This document shows, one piece after another, positions 34,201-44,635 of a stretch of DNA of 64,000 nucleotides (positions within the stretch are counted from its first letter, which is position 1; each line of letters begins with the position of its first letter). Origin of the DNA: Todiramphus chloris collaris. Taxonomy: Eukaryota; Chordata; Aves; Coraciiformes; Alcedinidae. Under the pieces are notes generated by a model, which was given only the letters and a program-made list of their open reading frames with translations, was not told the DNA's origin and did no database searches. The stretch lies in NCBI GenBank assembly GCA_025345505.1, contig JANVCC010000011.1:1-64000 (forward strand). Direction: 5' to 3'. The translations under genes were made by a program, and so were the position numbers.

Positions 34201-35163
34201 TACTGGGTTTGATTTCAGACCACTCACCTGCTCAGTGCAAACACCTGCTTTAGCAATGTTCCCTTCTTCAAGCACAACACCTACAATGAGGCACCACAGT
34301 CAAAACACACACAGTAGAGCAGAATTCAGTGAGTTTTCACCAATACTTCCCAAAATATACCAAATGAAGCAACACCTAAGACGCTCTGAACATACCAATA
34401 ACCCTCCCAATCTCTCCATGGCTTCCAGCCACTGTCACTCCCCAAAATACTGCAGCAACACAAGGGAAAGGGATGATGGAGGAGGAGGATGACTGCAGTA
34501 ACCTTCTCATGCACCGCCTTGCTTTGCTTCGAGATCCAACAAGCTGGGGCGGGACGCCTCCCTCCCCTCCTTTACAGATCACATTCATCCCTCGCACTGT
34601 CCCACTGCCTCCAGGCTACCAGAACTGCATGAACAACCCTTGTGCTTGTTCCAGTTCCACATGGGCGGAGGGAAACGGAGCTCACCCATCACCAAGGCAG
34701 CACGAGGCAAAGAGGTTTGCTGTCACAATCCTGGGCGGACAGGAGCCGCATCGTGCCAACCGGACTAGGGGGAATAACTACCCAAACGCCACCGAGGAGT
34801 GACCAGAGGGGCAGGGAGGGTCCCGAGGCAACGGCAGGCTGTGCGGGGGCTGCAATGGGCCCTCTGTCACTGGGATGATCCCTGGGTGCCTGGGAAGAGA
34901 TGGGAGGGTCCCTGCCCCTGGTAGGGGGCACAGCCCAGGGCCCTACCTCAGGCTCGGGTCTGCTCCCCCATGAGACACCCCCCCACCTAATCTCGGCCCA
35001 GGGTCGGGTCAGCTCTGTCCCCTCCAGCCTCTCCCGCAGCGGCGCCGGGCCAGAAACTCCTGTCCCCTGAGCTAGGCCTGTCCCTGTCCCAGGGCCGAGC
35101 CGGGCCTGGTGCCCTCCGATGCCGATCGCTGCCCGCCGATACCTTCGGCAGCGCCACGCTCAT
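25218..35163 (-). CDS. MRPL48: Mitochondrial ribosomal protein L48
   Basis: Protein of the mitochondrial large ribosomal subunit with an S10-like fold. Eight coding exons on the minus strand: 35163-35143, 34280-34228, 33902-33865, 32885-32800, 31677-31505, 28352-28250, 27463-27374 and 25292-25218. All are GT-AG and in phase; they sum to 639 bases, 212 residues, the human length. Human-like blocks include [13 protein letters not shown] (exon 4), YAQYVH-type [14 protein letters not shown] (exon 5), [20 protein letters not shown] (exon 6), [20 protein letters not shown] (exon 7) and SRPELEELL (exon 8). The S10-like part spans exons 5-7. The N-terminus MSVALPK continues into a basic segment suited to mitochondrial import. 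Exon 3 (38 bases) is the least conserved and rests mainly on splice phase. Convergent with COA4; divergent from RAB6A, about 6.3 kb apart. Confidence 0.96.
25293..26480. other. MRPL48 intron 7, left part
   Basis: About 1.2 kb of intron with no repeat signature or coding similarity that I can see. Confidence 0.5.
26488..27042 (+). mobile_element. CR1 copy with intact repeat tail
   Basis: Ends AAAATGATTCTATGATTCTA, two tail units. It contains CTGACTCCAAGAAGGACATT, GGCCAGAGAAGGGCAACAAA and GTGACCTGGCAGTGATGGG. The clean tail suggests it is among the younger copies. It is antisense to MRPL48, in intron 7. Confidence 0.9.
27464..28249. other. MRPL48 intron 6
   Basis: AT-richer intron of 786 bases. 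I see nothing recognisable in it. Confidence 0.5.
28772..29350 (-). mobile_element. CR1 copy, minus strand
   Basis: The plus strand starts AAAATGATATGGGTTGG and shows CCCCCTGCAGGGAGCAGGGA. It ends near CCCAGGATGCCATTGG. It is the same subfamily as the copy at 24362, in the opposite direction. MRPL48 intron 5. Confidence 0.88.
29355..29945. other. MRPL48 intron 5, between CR1 copies
   Basis: About 590 bases without a recognised feature. Confidence 0.45.
29950..30745 (-). mobile_element. CR1 copy, minus strand, about 0.8 kb
   Basis: The plus strand starts AGAGAATCCCAACATGTTGG, passes CCAGCAGGGTCACCCACAGC, and reaches the reverse-transcriptase end region (TTGGCCACAAGGGCTCATTG). It is the best reference copy in this window for judging the split element at 16862-17640. 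Confidence 0.9.
31225..31434 (+). mobile_element. CR1 3' part, plus strand
   Basis: Starts within TTCCCCACAAGGGTTGTCAA and ends AACTCTGTGATGCTGTGAT. It lies about 70 bases past the end of MRPL48 exon 5, in intron 5. Confidence 0.85.
31678..32270. other. MRPL48 intron 4, left part
   Basis: AT-rich intron without a recognised repeat. It starts with an (AAAT)n-like run beside the exon 5 acceptor. Confidence 0.45.
32275..32640 (-). mobile_element. CR1 3' part, minus strand
   Basis: The plus strand reads GAATCATGGGCTGGTTTGG, then CCCCGGCAGGGAGCAGGGA. It ends near AAGGTCTCCCAGTGTGCC. MRPL48 intron 4. Confidence 0.85.
32886..33864. other. MRPL48 intron 3
   Basis: About 1 kb, mostly unique-looking. 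It ends in a short (TA)n microsatellite at 33756-33772. Confidence 0.5.
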
Positions 35164-35850
35164 GGCTGCGCCTGGGCCGGAGCCGCGTCCGTCGCTCAAA
35201 GCGTCCCCCCAGGCGCGCCTCGGTTCATCCTCCGCCCAGGTCCCCGCGGTTCCCGCCCTGCGTTCCGCCCACAAGGACTGCCCGGGAGAGGGGGACGGGG
35301 CGACAATTTTTGGACGATCCGTTGGTGGCGGGGCCGCGGCCTCCTGAAGGAGGGGGAGGGCAGGGCTCCGTAATGGCGGACACCTTATCCCTGCCGCCTC
35401 CCCCTCAGCGCACCACCGTGCGACGTGGCAGCGGCTGCGCGGCGCAACCAACCTTGCCCGCCGGGTCGCCTACCCTGCTAGCTGCGGCCCACCTTCCCCG
35501 CTGACTTTTTCGCACTGTGATTGGCTTTCCGCTGCGTCCATCGAGCCCCCGGTGCGGCTGCCATGTTGAGTGTGGCCTGGCCGAGTGCACCCAGCGCGGC
35601 GCGGCGGCCATCTTGAGAGAGGCCCTGCCCAGCCGCCGCCTTGCGGCCGCCATGTTAGTGCGAGGCGGGAGAGCCATGAGGGGCGGTGCCCGTGGGGCGG
35701 CCCGCGGCCGAGCAGGCTAAGGGGCCGGGTAATCTTCTCGCGTTGTTCGTGCTGGCTGTGGGATCGAGGCAGGGACCCGGCGAGAGCCGCAGCTCCAGCC
35801 TGGAGACGGGCCCAGTGTGGGGTGAGGGCCCCAAAGGCCAGCCTGAAGCA
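34990..35850. promoter_or_regulatory. CpG-island promoter of MRPL48
   Basis: Strongly CpG-rich DNA around the MRPL48 start codon (35163, minus). An inverted CCAAT box (ATTGG) lies at 35520-35524. Three CCATCTT/CCATGTT motifs, similar to YY1 sites, lie at about 35562, 35607 and 35650. The island extends some 700 bases upstream of MRPL48, so it may also drive a transcript to the right; I see no coding exon for one. Confidence 0.7.
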
Positions 35851-36076
35851 GGGCTGGAGGGTTTGGTGCTGAATCGGCCTGGTTTGGCCCTGCCAGCTGG
35901 CGCGAGCACTGTAGATGGTATTTTTTATCAGTTGCGGAGGCAGGGTTGGACCTTACCCTGTAGTCAACAGATGTGTAATGGGCCAGGGTCAGCTGTGTCC
36001 ATACTGGCAGGCTGCCACAGGCCTTGAAAATGAAGCATGAGGTGTTTGGGCCCTGCAGCAGGTGAGCTTTTGGCTT

Positions 36077-36184
36077 GGGGAAGCAAAACCAAACTCTTTC
36101 TTTCAGAATATCCCTCTGCTTCTTCCGAGGGTGCAGTGAATCCTGCATTACTCCGAGCACTTTGATCCCAGCTGCTGTCTGGAG
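36077..36184 (+). repeat. Direct repeat, left copy
   Basis: Matches 36751-36855 in the same orientation: GGGGAAG(C/T)AAAA, CTTTCAGAAT, then AGTGAATCCTGC and GCACTTTGATCCCAGCTGCT. Roughly 85% alike by eye over 105 bases; the flanks do not match. Confidence 0.75.
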
Positions 36185-36750
36185 GTGGTGTCCCAAAAGC
36201 GAGGCTGTTTACCTGGTGTGCAATACACTGATATACACACAGAGTAGAGGGATTTTATTTGCTTCATGTTTGTGCAAAAATGGGTGATGGGTGGTAACTG
36301 CACAAAGCCAGCACCCACACAAAGGAGCCATGATTAGTAAAAACCCACCTAAGTTGACACCCACTGGACAGTAATGATCATCCCATCTGCTACTGGTCAG
36401 TTAGATCTAAATTAGGCTTCCTTCCTAGGTGACAGAATGGTGTGGGAGGGGCAAGTAGTTTTGGTCATTAATTCAGTCAGTGGTTGCAATCTCCCCCTGC
36501 TGCCTTTACCTTTTCTCCCAGTTTCTGCAAACTTTTGCTGACTTTTTGCTTCTTTTGGCCACTACCCAGCCCTCGACTCCTCCTCAAAGGCCTAGTCACC
36601 AGTTTTTCAGGCATTCAGTGATAAAGCAAATATTCCCTTATCTCTTAGCTCCTTCCACTGACCACCAGATCATGTTTCACAAGGCCACGGTAACTTTTAC
36701 TTCATTGTTTTGGTAATTGGAAAAAATCATTGCCTGCTGTATTAACATTG

Positions 36751-36855
36751 GGGGAAGTAAAAACAAACTCTTCTTTCAGAATCTGGCTGCTACCTCTTGA
36801 GGACGGAGTGAATCCTGCCTTACTGCCAGCACTTTGATCCCAGCTGCTGCCTGGA
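36751..36855 (+). repeat. Direct repeat, right copy
   Basis: Partner of 36077-36184, lying about 670 bases to its right. It is not part of any CR1 copy that I recognise. Confidence 0.75.
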
Positions 36856-38131
36856 GTCACTTCCCTAAAACATTTTAAGTGGGAAGACTATAGGAAGGAT
36901 GGACTTTGCAGCATGTGGTTCCCAGTAGGAGAGGAGGTGGGCAAGGTGGTCTGCCTGGCAGGCCAGGGTGGGAAGAGGTGGGCACTGCGTGGCCCTGTGG
37001 CCCCCAAACCTGTCAGTCTGGAGCTGGCCCAGGAAAACCCATCCTGTTGCAAACTCCCCCCTCCTGTCTCTTCCATCCTCCTCTTCTTTACAAGGCCATC
37101 TCCAAAACAAATCTTAATTTCTTCCATGCTCTTCCCCACTCCCTTCTCTCCTACCTGGCCCCCAATTTCCCCCTTCTCTCATGGCAGATGGTCCCACCTG
37201 CTTCCCTGACCCACAGCATTGGAGCTGTCCTAGGCAGCAGCTGCCTGGCACCTTGATTTCAGCTCAGGATTTCTAGCTCTGCTGAGTGATCGCTGATCCG
37301 ATTGCTTTTGGCTGGAGCTGTCAGGACTCATGATGGACTTTCTCTCTCCAGTTCATCTGCGTTCACTGATGTGGCAAGTCCCCTCTGCTGCAGACCAGAC
37401 TCCTGTGTTTGATTGCTGCTCTGTGATCGACGCTGCCAGGCCCTGTCCTATATTTCCATGTGCCTGGAGCCTCTGACCCACACCTGACACCCCAGATGTT
37501 CATCCCCACTGAGATCTGGTGTACAGGGGGAAGAGAAGAAATGTGAGAGGACAAGGTTTGCCTGATCGAAGAGCCTGTGTGGGTGTTGTGCCTTGCACAG
37601 GGCTGTGCTGTCTCCTCCACCCGCTCAGCATATGGAGATAGCAGAAGGGATCTGTGCCACCTTTTCTCTCTCCTCCATGTTTTGCAAGGTCACGGGCTGC
37701 CAGCTCTGACCTGTTGTTTTGTGGTGTGCCCTGGACATGACAAAACTGCTTATGTGGAAGGGATGTTGTACTGCCCTTTGATCTCACCTGGAGAGCCCCA
37801 GGCAGGGCCACCCTGGCAATGACGCTTCTTTGATAACTCCAGGGTGCTTTGAGCAAGGAGCACTGTGGGAGTCTGAGCTGGGTTAAGACCGGCACTCCTG
37901 TTCCAGGAAAGCTGAGCTTCTCCTCCCATGGTGAACTTTGAAGTCCTGGAGGAAATTCCATGCTTTGACTGGAGAGGAACTGCCTGGCTCTGCATCTGTG
38001 GGGGGTGGGCACTGCAATTAAGAGCAGATCATGCTCACCATGACCCCTTGTTCTATGACCTGCAATGCTGTGTGTTCACGGAGAGGGGCTGCACCCCTTC
38101 ATTTCTCTGTCCCTCATGGGGACTTATCTAT

Positions 38132-38462
38132 CCTGGAGAAGACTAAGAAGGGATGTTCTCAATGCTTATAAATATCTAAAGGGCAGCAGTCTAGAGGATG
38201 GGACAATGGGCATGAACTGGAACCCATGAGATTCCATCTGAACAGGAAGAGAAACTTCTTTGCTGTGAGGGTGCCAGAGCCTGGCCCAGGCTGCCCAGAG
38301 AGGCTGTGGAGTCTCCTTCTCTGGAGAGATTCCAAACCCCCCTGGACAATGCGATCCTGGGCAGCCTGCTGTGGGTGACCCTGCTGGAGCAGGGGGGTCG
38401 GATGAGATGGTCTCCAGAGGTCCCTCCCAACCCCCACCATGCTGGGATACTGTGATCTTTCA
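38132..38462 (+). mobile_element. CR1 3' part, plus strand
   Basis: Starts ATCCTGGAGAAGACTAAG and ends CCACCATGCTGGGATACTG. It contains CTGTGGGTGACCCTGCTGGA, the plus-strand form of the main subfamily mark. Confidence 0.88.
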
Positions 38463-38464
38463 GC

Positions 38465-39250
38465 CACCTATGAAAGGAGGGAGCATTGTGCTGCAGACAG
38501 GGCGTGATAGTCACTGCTAAACCTATTTCAGGAATCCCCCTCCCAGTGCCTGTCGCTGTCCTACGTGTCTCGGTGAAAAATGAGCCCATCTCTTCATCGC
38601 ATAGTTTCTCCGCCATCTATCAGAGACGGATACGTTTTAAAGCCCAAAGGGACTGTTAAATCATGTCATTCGGTCTCCTGCACATTACAGCCTATAGATT
38701 TCCGACAGCTTACAGCTGGGCGGAAGCAGCTCACTCCTGCTCTGGGTGAAAGCACATTTCTCGTCAAGGCTGCTGCTCTCGATTCTCCCTGGATACAAAG
38801 ATAGCGCTGCTCTTGGCACCTCGTTCCGGCGGCTGAGCCCCCTCTGTTAAAAACACACACCTTCTTTCCCATGTGAATGGGCCTCGGCTTCAGCTCCCAG
38901 CCGCCGGCCCTCGCTGTCGCCTTTTGCCTGCCGACTCGTTTCAGAGCCAGGTAACCCAGGCCCTGGCTGCAGGAGCACAACCTGCCTTCCGGGGACAAGC
39001 TTCCCCCTCAGCTGCAGAAACCCAAACCACTCCTTTTCTATACTGTGCTAGGAAAACCCAACCCAACAGTGAATTCTCTCTTCTCAAGGCTCCCCCGGCT
39101 GTCGAGAGGCCCAGGCCTTGCTGGAGGGGTTACTTCACCCACCCTCTCCTGCTTCTCTGCAGATTTCTCCTCATCACGGAGCTCGTCAACGAGCCAGTGT
39201 GGTGAACAGCACGGGTGCTGGCAGAGGTGATCTCAAATGGTTTGTGACCT
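38465..39250. other. Intergenic DNA, middle part
   Basis: About 790 bases between two CR1 copies. Open frames up to about 110 codons exist but show no family features. Confidence 0.45.
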
Positions 39251-39254
39251 ATGC

Positions 39255-39960
39255 AGAATCAGAGAATCCCAGCTTGGAACGAACCTCAAGGATCATCTGG
39301 TCCAAACTCTCTTGGCAAGAGCCCGGTCTAGACAAGCTGGCCCAGCGCACCCTGTCCAGCTGAATCTTCAAAGTGTCCAGTGCTGGGGACTCCATCACCC
39401 TCCTGGGGAGATTGTTCCAGTGGCCTAGTGTTCTCATTGTGAAAAATTTCCTCTTGTGTCCCATCAGAGTCTCCCCAGGAGGAACTTGTCCTGACTATCC
39501 CTCAGCTTTTCCATGTGACCCCTTGTAAAAGGGGACTCTCCATCTTGTCTGTAGCCACCCTTTAAATACTGAAACATGGTGAGAAGGTCTCCCCTGAGCC
39601 TTCTTTTCTCCAGGTTGAACAAAGCCAGTTCTCTCAGCCTCTCCTCACGTGGCAGCTTCCCAGTCCTTGGATCATCTTGGTGGCCCTTCTCTGTGTCCTC
39701 TCCAGCCTGTCCACAGCTTTTTTTTCATAGTGGGGACCAAAACCGAGCAGAGAATTCCGGGTGTGGCCTGAGCAATGCTGAGTAGAGTAGGACAATGATG
39801 CTCCTTTATCTCCGCTGGTGATGGCCTTGTTGATAGGACCCAGCATCCTGTGGGGTTTATTTGCCACAACAGCAGAACATGCACTCATATTGAACTTGTT
39901 TCCGACCAGGACACCAGGTCCCTTTCCACAGAGCTGCTCCCCAGACAGGTAGATGCCAGC
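39255..39960 (-). mobile_element. CR1 copy of a different subfamily, minus strand
   Basis: The plus strand starts CAGAATCAGAGAATCCCAGC and reads GGAACGAACCTCAAGGATCA. The body shares the general CR1 plan (GAAGGTCTCCCCTGAGCC; CAGCATCCTGTGGGGTTTAT) but not the main subfamily marks. Confidence 0.82.
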
Positions 39961-40199
39961 CTGTGCTGAAGGCTGTTGCAGGCTCCCTGCCCCTTCTCAA
40001 TCTGCTCTCTATTGTGCTGTCTGGAAGAATGAAGCTCTCCTAGGAGAGTTGACATCCAGCGCCTGAAAGTCTCCACTTCTCTTCAGACTTGTTCAATTAC
40101 AACAGTGATCAAAAAATGTTTACATGGACCTTAGAGGAAAACATATGATACCTGTGTCTCTTCTTCTACCTTCTTCAGTGCTTCTTAGGACCATGACTA

Positions 40200-40493
40200 A
40201 GGCCTGCAGAGGTCAGTGGGATGATGGTAATGAGGTCATGGTTCTAAACTAAAAGAGGGAGATTCAGACTAGAGAGGAGGAAGGAATTGTTGATGTTGAG
40301 GGTGATGAGACCCTGTCCCAGGTTGCCCAGAGAGGTGGTGGATGCTCCATCCCTGGAACCATTCCAGGTGAGGTTGGCTGGGGTTCTGAGCAACCTGCTC
40401 TAGCTGCAGATGTCCCTGCTCCATGCAGGGGGGTTGGACTGGATGACCTTGAAAGGTCCCTTCCCACCCGAACCACTCTAAGATTCTGTGACG
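40200..40493 (+). mobile_element. CR1 3' part, plus strand
   Basis: Close relative of 24640-24890: it shares AGGTTGCCCAGAGAGGTGG and CTAGCTGCAGATGTCCCTGC, ending CTCTAAGATTCTGTGACG. It lies about 1.2 kb upstream of the RAB6A start. Confidence 0.88.
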
Positions 40494-40849
40494 ACAAGAG
40501 GTATCCCAAAGCCAAGGTTGAAACAGGAGGGGCTAGGAGGGGCTGGGACACTCCTCATCTGCTGAATCTTGAGGACAAGCTGAGCAAAATGGGGAGAAAT
40601 AGGCAAAAAATAGCTAAAGGGAGAGCTGTCCCCCCAGGTGGTGTTCTGGCCTCTCTGCCAGTTCGGGAGAGCTCCCTGAACTGTTTCTGAGTAACAGCTC
40701 CAGCCACCGTGAAAGGGTGACAGTGGGAAACATTGGCCTCCCTGGGAAATGTCACTTTGCTGGGACAGATCTGCTGTGGGCATTGTGGAGTGGGTATCAC
40801 CAGGAGATGCTTTCTGAAAGAAATACGCATAACAGCTTAGGATTAAGCC

Positions 40850-41845
<996 letters not shown>

Positions 41846-44593
41846 TGACAGGGAGGGAGCGAGACACGGGTTGTTAAAAAAAAAAACCCAAAACCCAACA
41901 AAAAGCAGCCCTCCGAAAACCAAGGGCCACCTCTCCAGAAACAGTTGCTGATTCATTTGATCCCAGCTCCTCTGGTTTTCCTTTTTTTTTTTTTTTTTTT
42001 GGGAGCAGGAGTCTCAATATCTGGTGCTTTCTCCGTAAATACAGCACTTTGGGAAGACGGAGCGTGTCCAGTGCTGTAAATATTTAATTCAGTCAATGAG
42101 ACTTCCTTTCCTATCTTTAGAATTAAAAAAAAACCAAAACCCCAAACCCAGGCAACCCAACCAACAACCCAAACGATGTCTTCTTCCTCCGTGGCAGGCC
42201 TCTGTCTCCAATGCTGGATTTCAGATCTTCTATTGCAGAGGGGTTGTTTTTAAAAACATAATAATTCCAAAAAATACTAGGAAAAAAAAAAGCAGGTTCG
42301 TTTGTCAGATGCTTTTGTGTAATGCTGGCTAGATATTGAGCGATCTTTGACATAATGAGTAGGTGCAAAATATTTTCTGTCTCAGGGTGGGGTATTTGCT
42401 CCCTCAGCCACCTTTGGTCGTTGTGTGGTCGGAGATGATGAAATACTAGACTTTTTTTTAATTATTATTATTATTTTTTTTTTTCCCCCAAATGACTTAT
42501 CTTGGTGTTTCCTTACTCATGTAGATGAGCTTGGTGATAAAGATGCTATTAAAATGACTTACCTAAACACTGGTGGCTTCCTTCAGCCTGTTCTTTTCAT
42601 CATCTTGTTTTATTTTATTATTTTTTTGGTGTTGGAATAGCTTCCCTTCATAATAGGGATTCAGGGAGCACAAGTTCAACCTCGGTATTTTATTTTCTTT
42701 TTTTTTGGGGGGTGGGGTGGGGGATAAGTCACCTGATCTGCTTGGTGAGGTACTTTTTGGCCAGCCATTTTATGAGGATTTTGTGAAAGGGTCATGTGTA
42801 GAAGATGCTGTTGTTTTGTTGGGTTTGTTCTCTTTTTTTTTTTTTTTCTTCTCTCCCTCCTCCCCCTGGTATTTGATAACACGAATCTTAAATATTAGCT
42901 GTGTATTTGCAAAATGCTTGGCTTGTTTTCCTGTATTGCTGAGCTGTGATTTCATGAAGCTTTTCCTCCATGGAAGGTTGTACAGCCTGGTGCAGATGTT
43001 AAATCTCAGCAGCTTAGTTTACACGTGGATTTCTTGTCTGTTCTAGCAGACATAACATCAGATACCTGCTTCCTCTAGTCTTTGTCAGCTTTTTTTTTTT
43101 TTCCCCCCTCTCAGCTACTAATCTGTGTTTATACTGGAAGGTTTTAAATAATTTCTGTTCACAGCATGAAACCTGGGGAGGAGAGAAGGGCTTTCATGGG
43201 TACAGCACAGCAAAATACTCCTAACTAAAATCCCCCACCACTGTGGTGACTGTGCCTTATGGATGGGTTCAAGCTGATCTGAACCTTAACTGGTGAGGGC
43301 CCAACTAGCAGCTGCGGGCTGGGTTTCAGACCTGCCTTTGTCTCGGATCCTGGGCGATGACTTGGTGACCGATCCGTGCTGAACCAGGCGCTAAACGTGG
43401 CGATGCTGATGGCAGCGGAGCCCTCGGTGTGCCCGCAAACCCTGAGGGGTGTTGCAGTGTGGCCGTGCTCCAGCCCAGCACTCGGATGGTTCTCCTCTCG
43501 GGTGGAGAAACAGTGTTTTTTCTGAATTTGGTTTGAGACTCTGTCGATACTGCTGTCATGATGTCATTCTGTGTAATTTTTTTTTTACTGTCCAAAGGGT
43601 GTATGGCTCCCATTACGAATGGCTCCTGGAAGAATAAACGCCCTAATAATGTTCTTCTGCATGATGGAGATAATTACAGAAGCATCTCTGCTGCTGCGAA
43701 GGGAGTTTTGAGTGGGCTTCGCTTACGTGTAGCTCCCTTTGTCATTCTTTGTTTTGAAGGTTAAGGGGAAGCGTAGAAAGAAAGTTTTTTTATAATAGCA
43801 GCTTTCGTGAGAGAAGATGTCTTTGTACAACTGTTGCGCCGGATTGCTACATTTGCTTCCTGTTTAGCTAAAAGGTTGTCTGCCCTGTTGGAAAGCTGTA
43901 ATTAAAGATACTCTACTGCTGCTGAGGCTGAATGCTTCTGCTTCAATTTACATTTGGGGACTTTGCAAAGACAAATGAAATGTTACGGTGTCGAATAGCT
44001 GCCTCAGCAGCCGAAGCTGGCTAATATCAGCCCTTCTGTGCTGACTGTACCCAGCCCCTTCAATAAATGTGTACGTTACGGCTAAGAAATTCTTCACTGG
44101 AGTTCATTACAGTGCAGGCTTTACAGCCCTTCCATGCGGTTGTGTGAGCACAGATGGTATCATTCTGTGTGCGATCTGGAAGCGTCTCTAGATGTTCTAG
44201 TCTGATTTGACAGTGTCCAGTGGGGGCAGTTTCTCTCTCACTCCCCCCCTCCCCCCCCGCCCCCCTTTTTATTTTCCTCTCCTCCCCTCTGGTACCCTCA
44301 GCCATATTGTGGGAGTTCAATGCCGTAACCCTGGGCGTTTGTATGGACTGCAGTGATTCTTCCTTGTTATGCTGTTCATCTCTAGCTGCAGCTACTATGC
44401 TGTGTATTTGTGTTGTTTTTTTAAAGCCCCTTCTTACCTTTCTCCCCGATCTCCAAAATCTTTTCTCCCGTATCTGTCACTCCCATCATTTGCCTTTTCT
44501 GCCTTTATTGCGCCATCTCTTCGAGCTCTGGATGCTGTGGCAAGCTGACACATCGCTGCAGCTCTCCGTCCGTGAGTCCTGATGGATGTTGGT

Positions 44594-44635
44594 GTGTTGG
44601 CTAAATGGCATCGTGTGTTGGCTGAATGGCATCGT
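44594..44635 (+). repeat. 21-base tandem duplication
   Basis: Two adjacent copies of TGTTGGCTAAATGGCATCGT plus G, differing at one base (A/G). Confidence 0.75.

Larger units (their letters stand above)
35851..38130. other. Intergenic DNA between MRPL48 and RAB6A, left part
   Basis: About 2.3 kb with no supported gene. Apart from the direct repeat described separately, I see only moderate CT-rich tracts, for example 37060-37180. Confidence 0.5.

Noticed and set aside
36077-36855. Direct repeat pair read as terminal repeats of a small LTR element
   Set aside because: The copies lack TG...CA ends, and the 570-base interior shows no coding or primer-site features.
43326-43613. 95-codon minus-strand frame in RAB6A intron 1
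   Set aside because: Composition is biased and no homology is recognised; a local GC-rich patch explains it.
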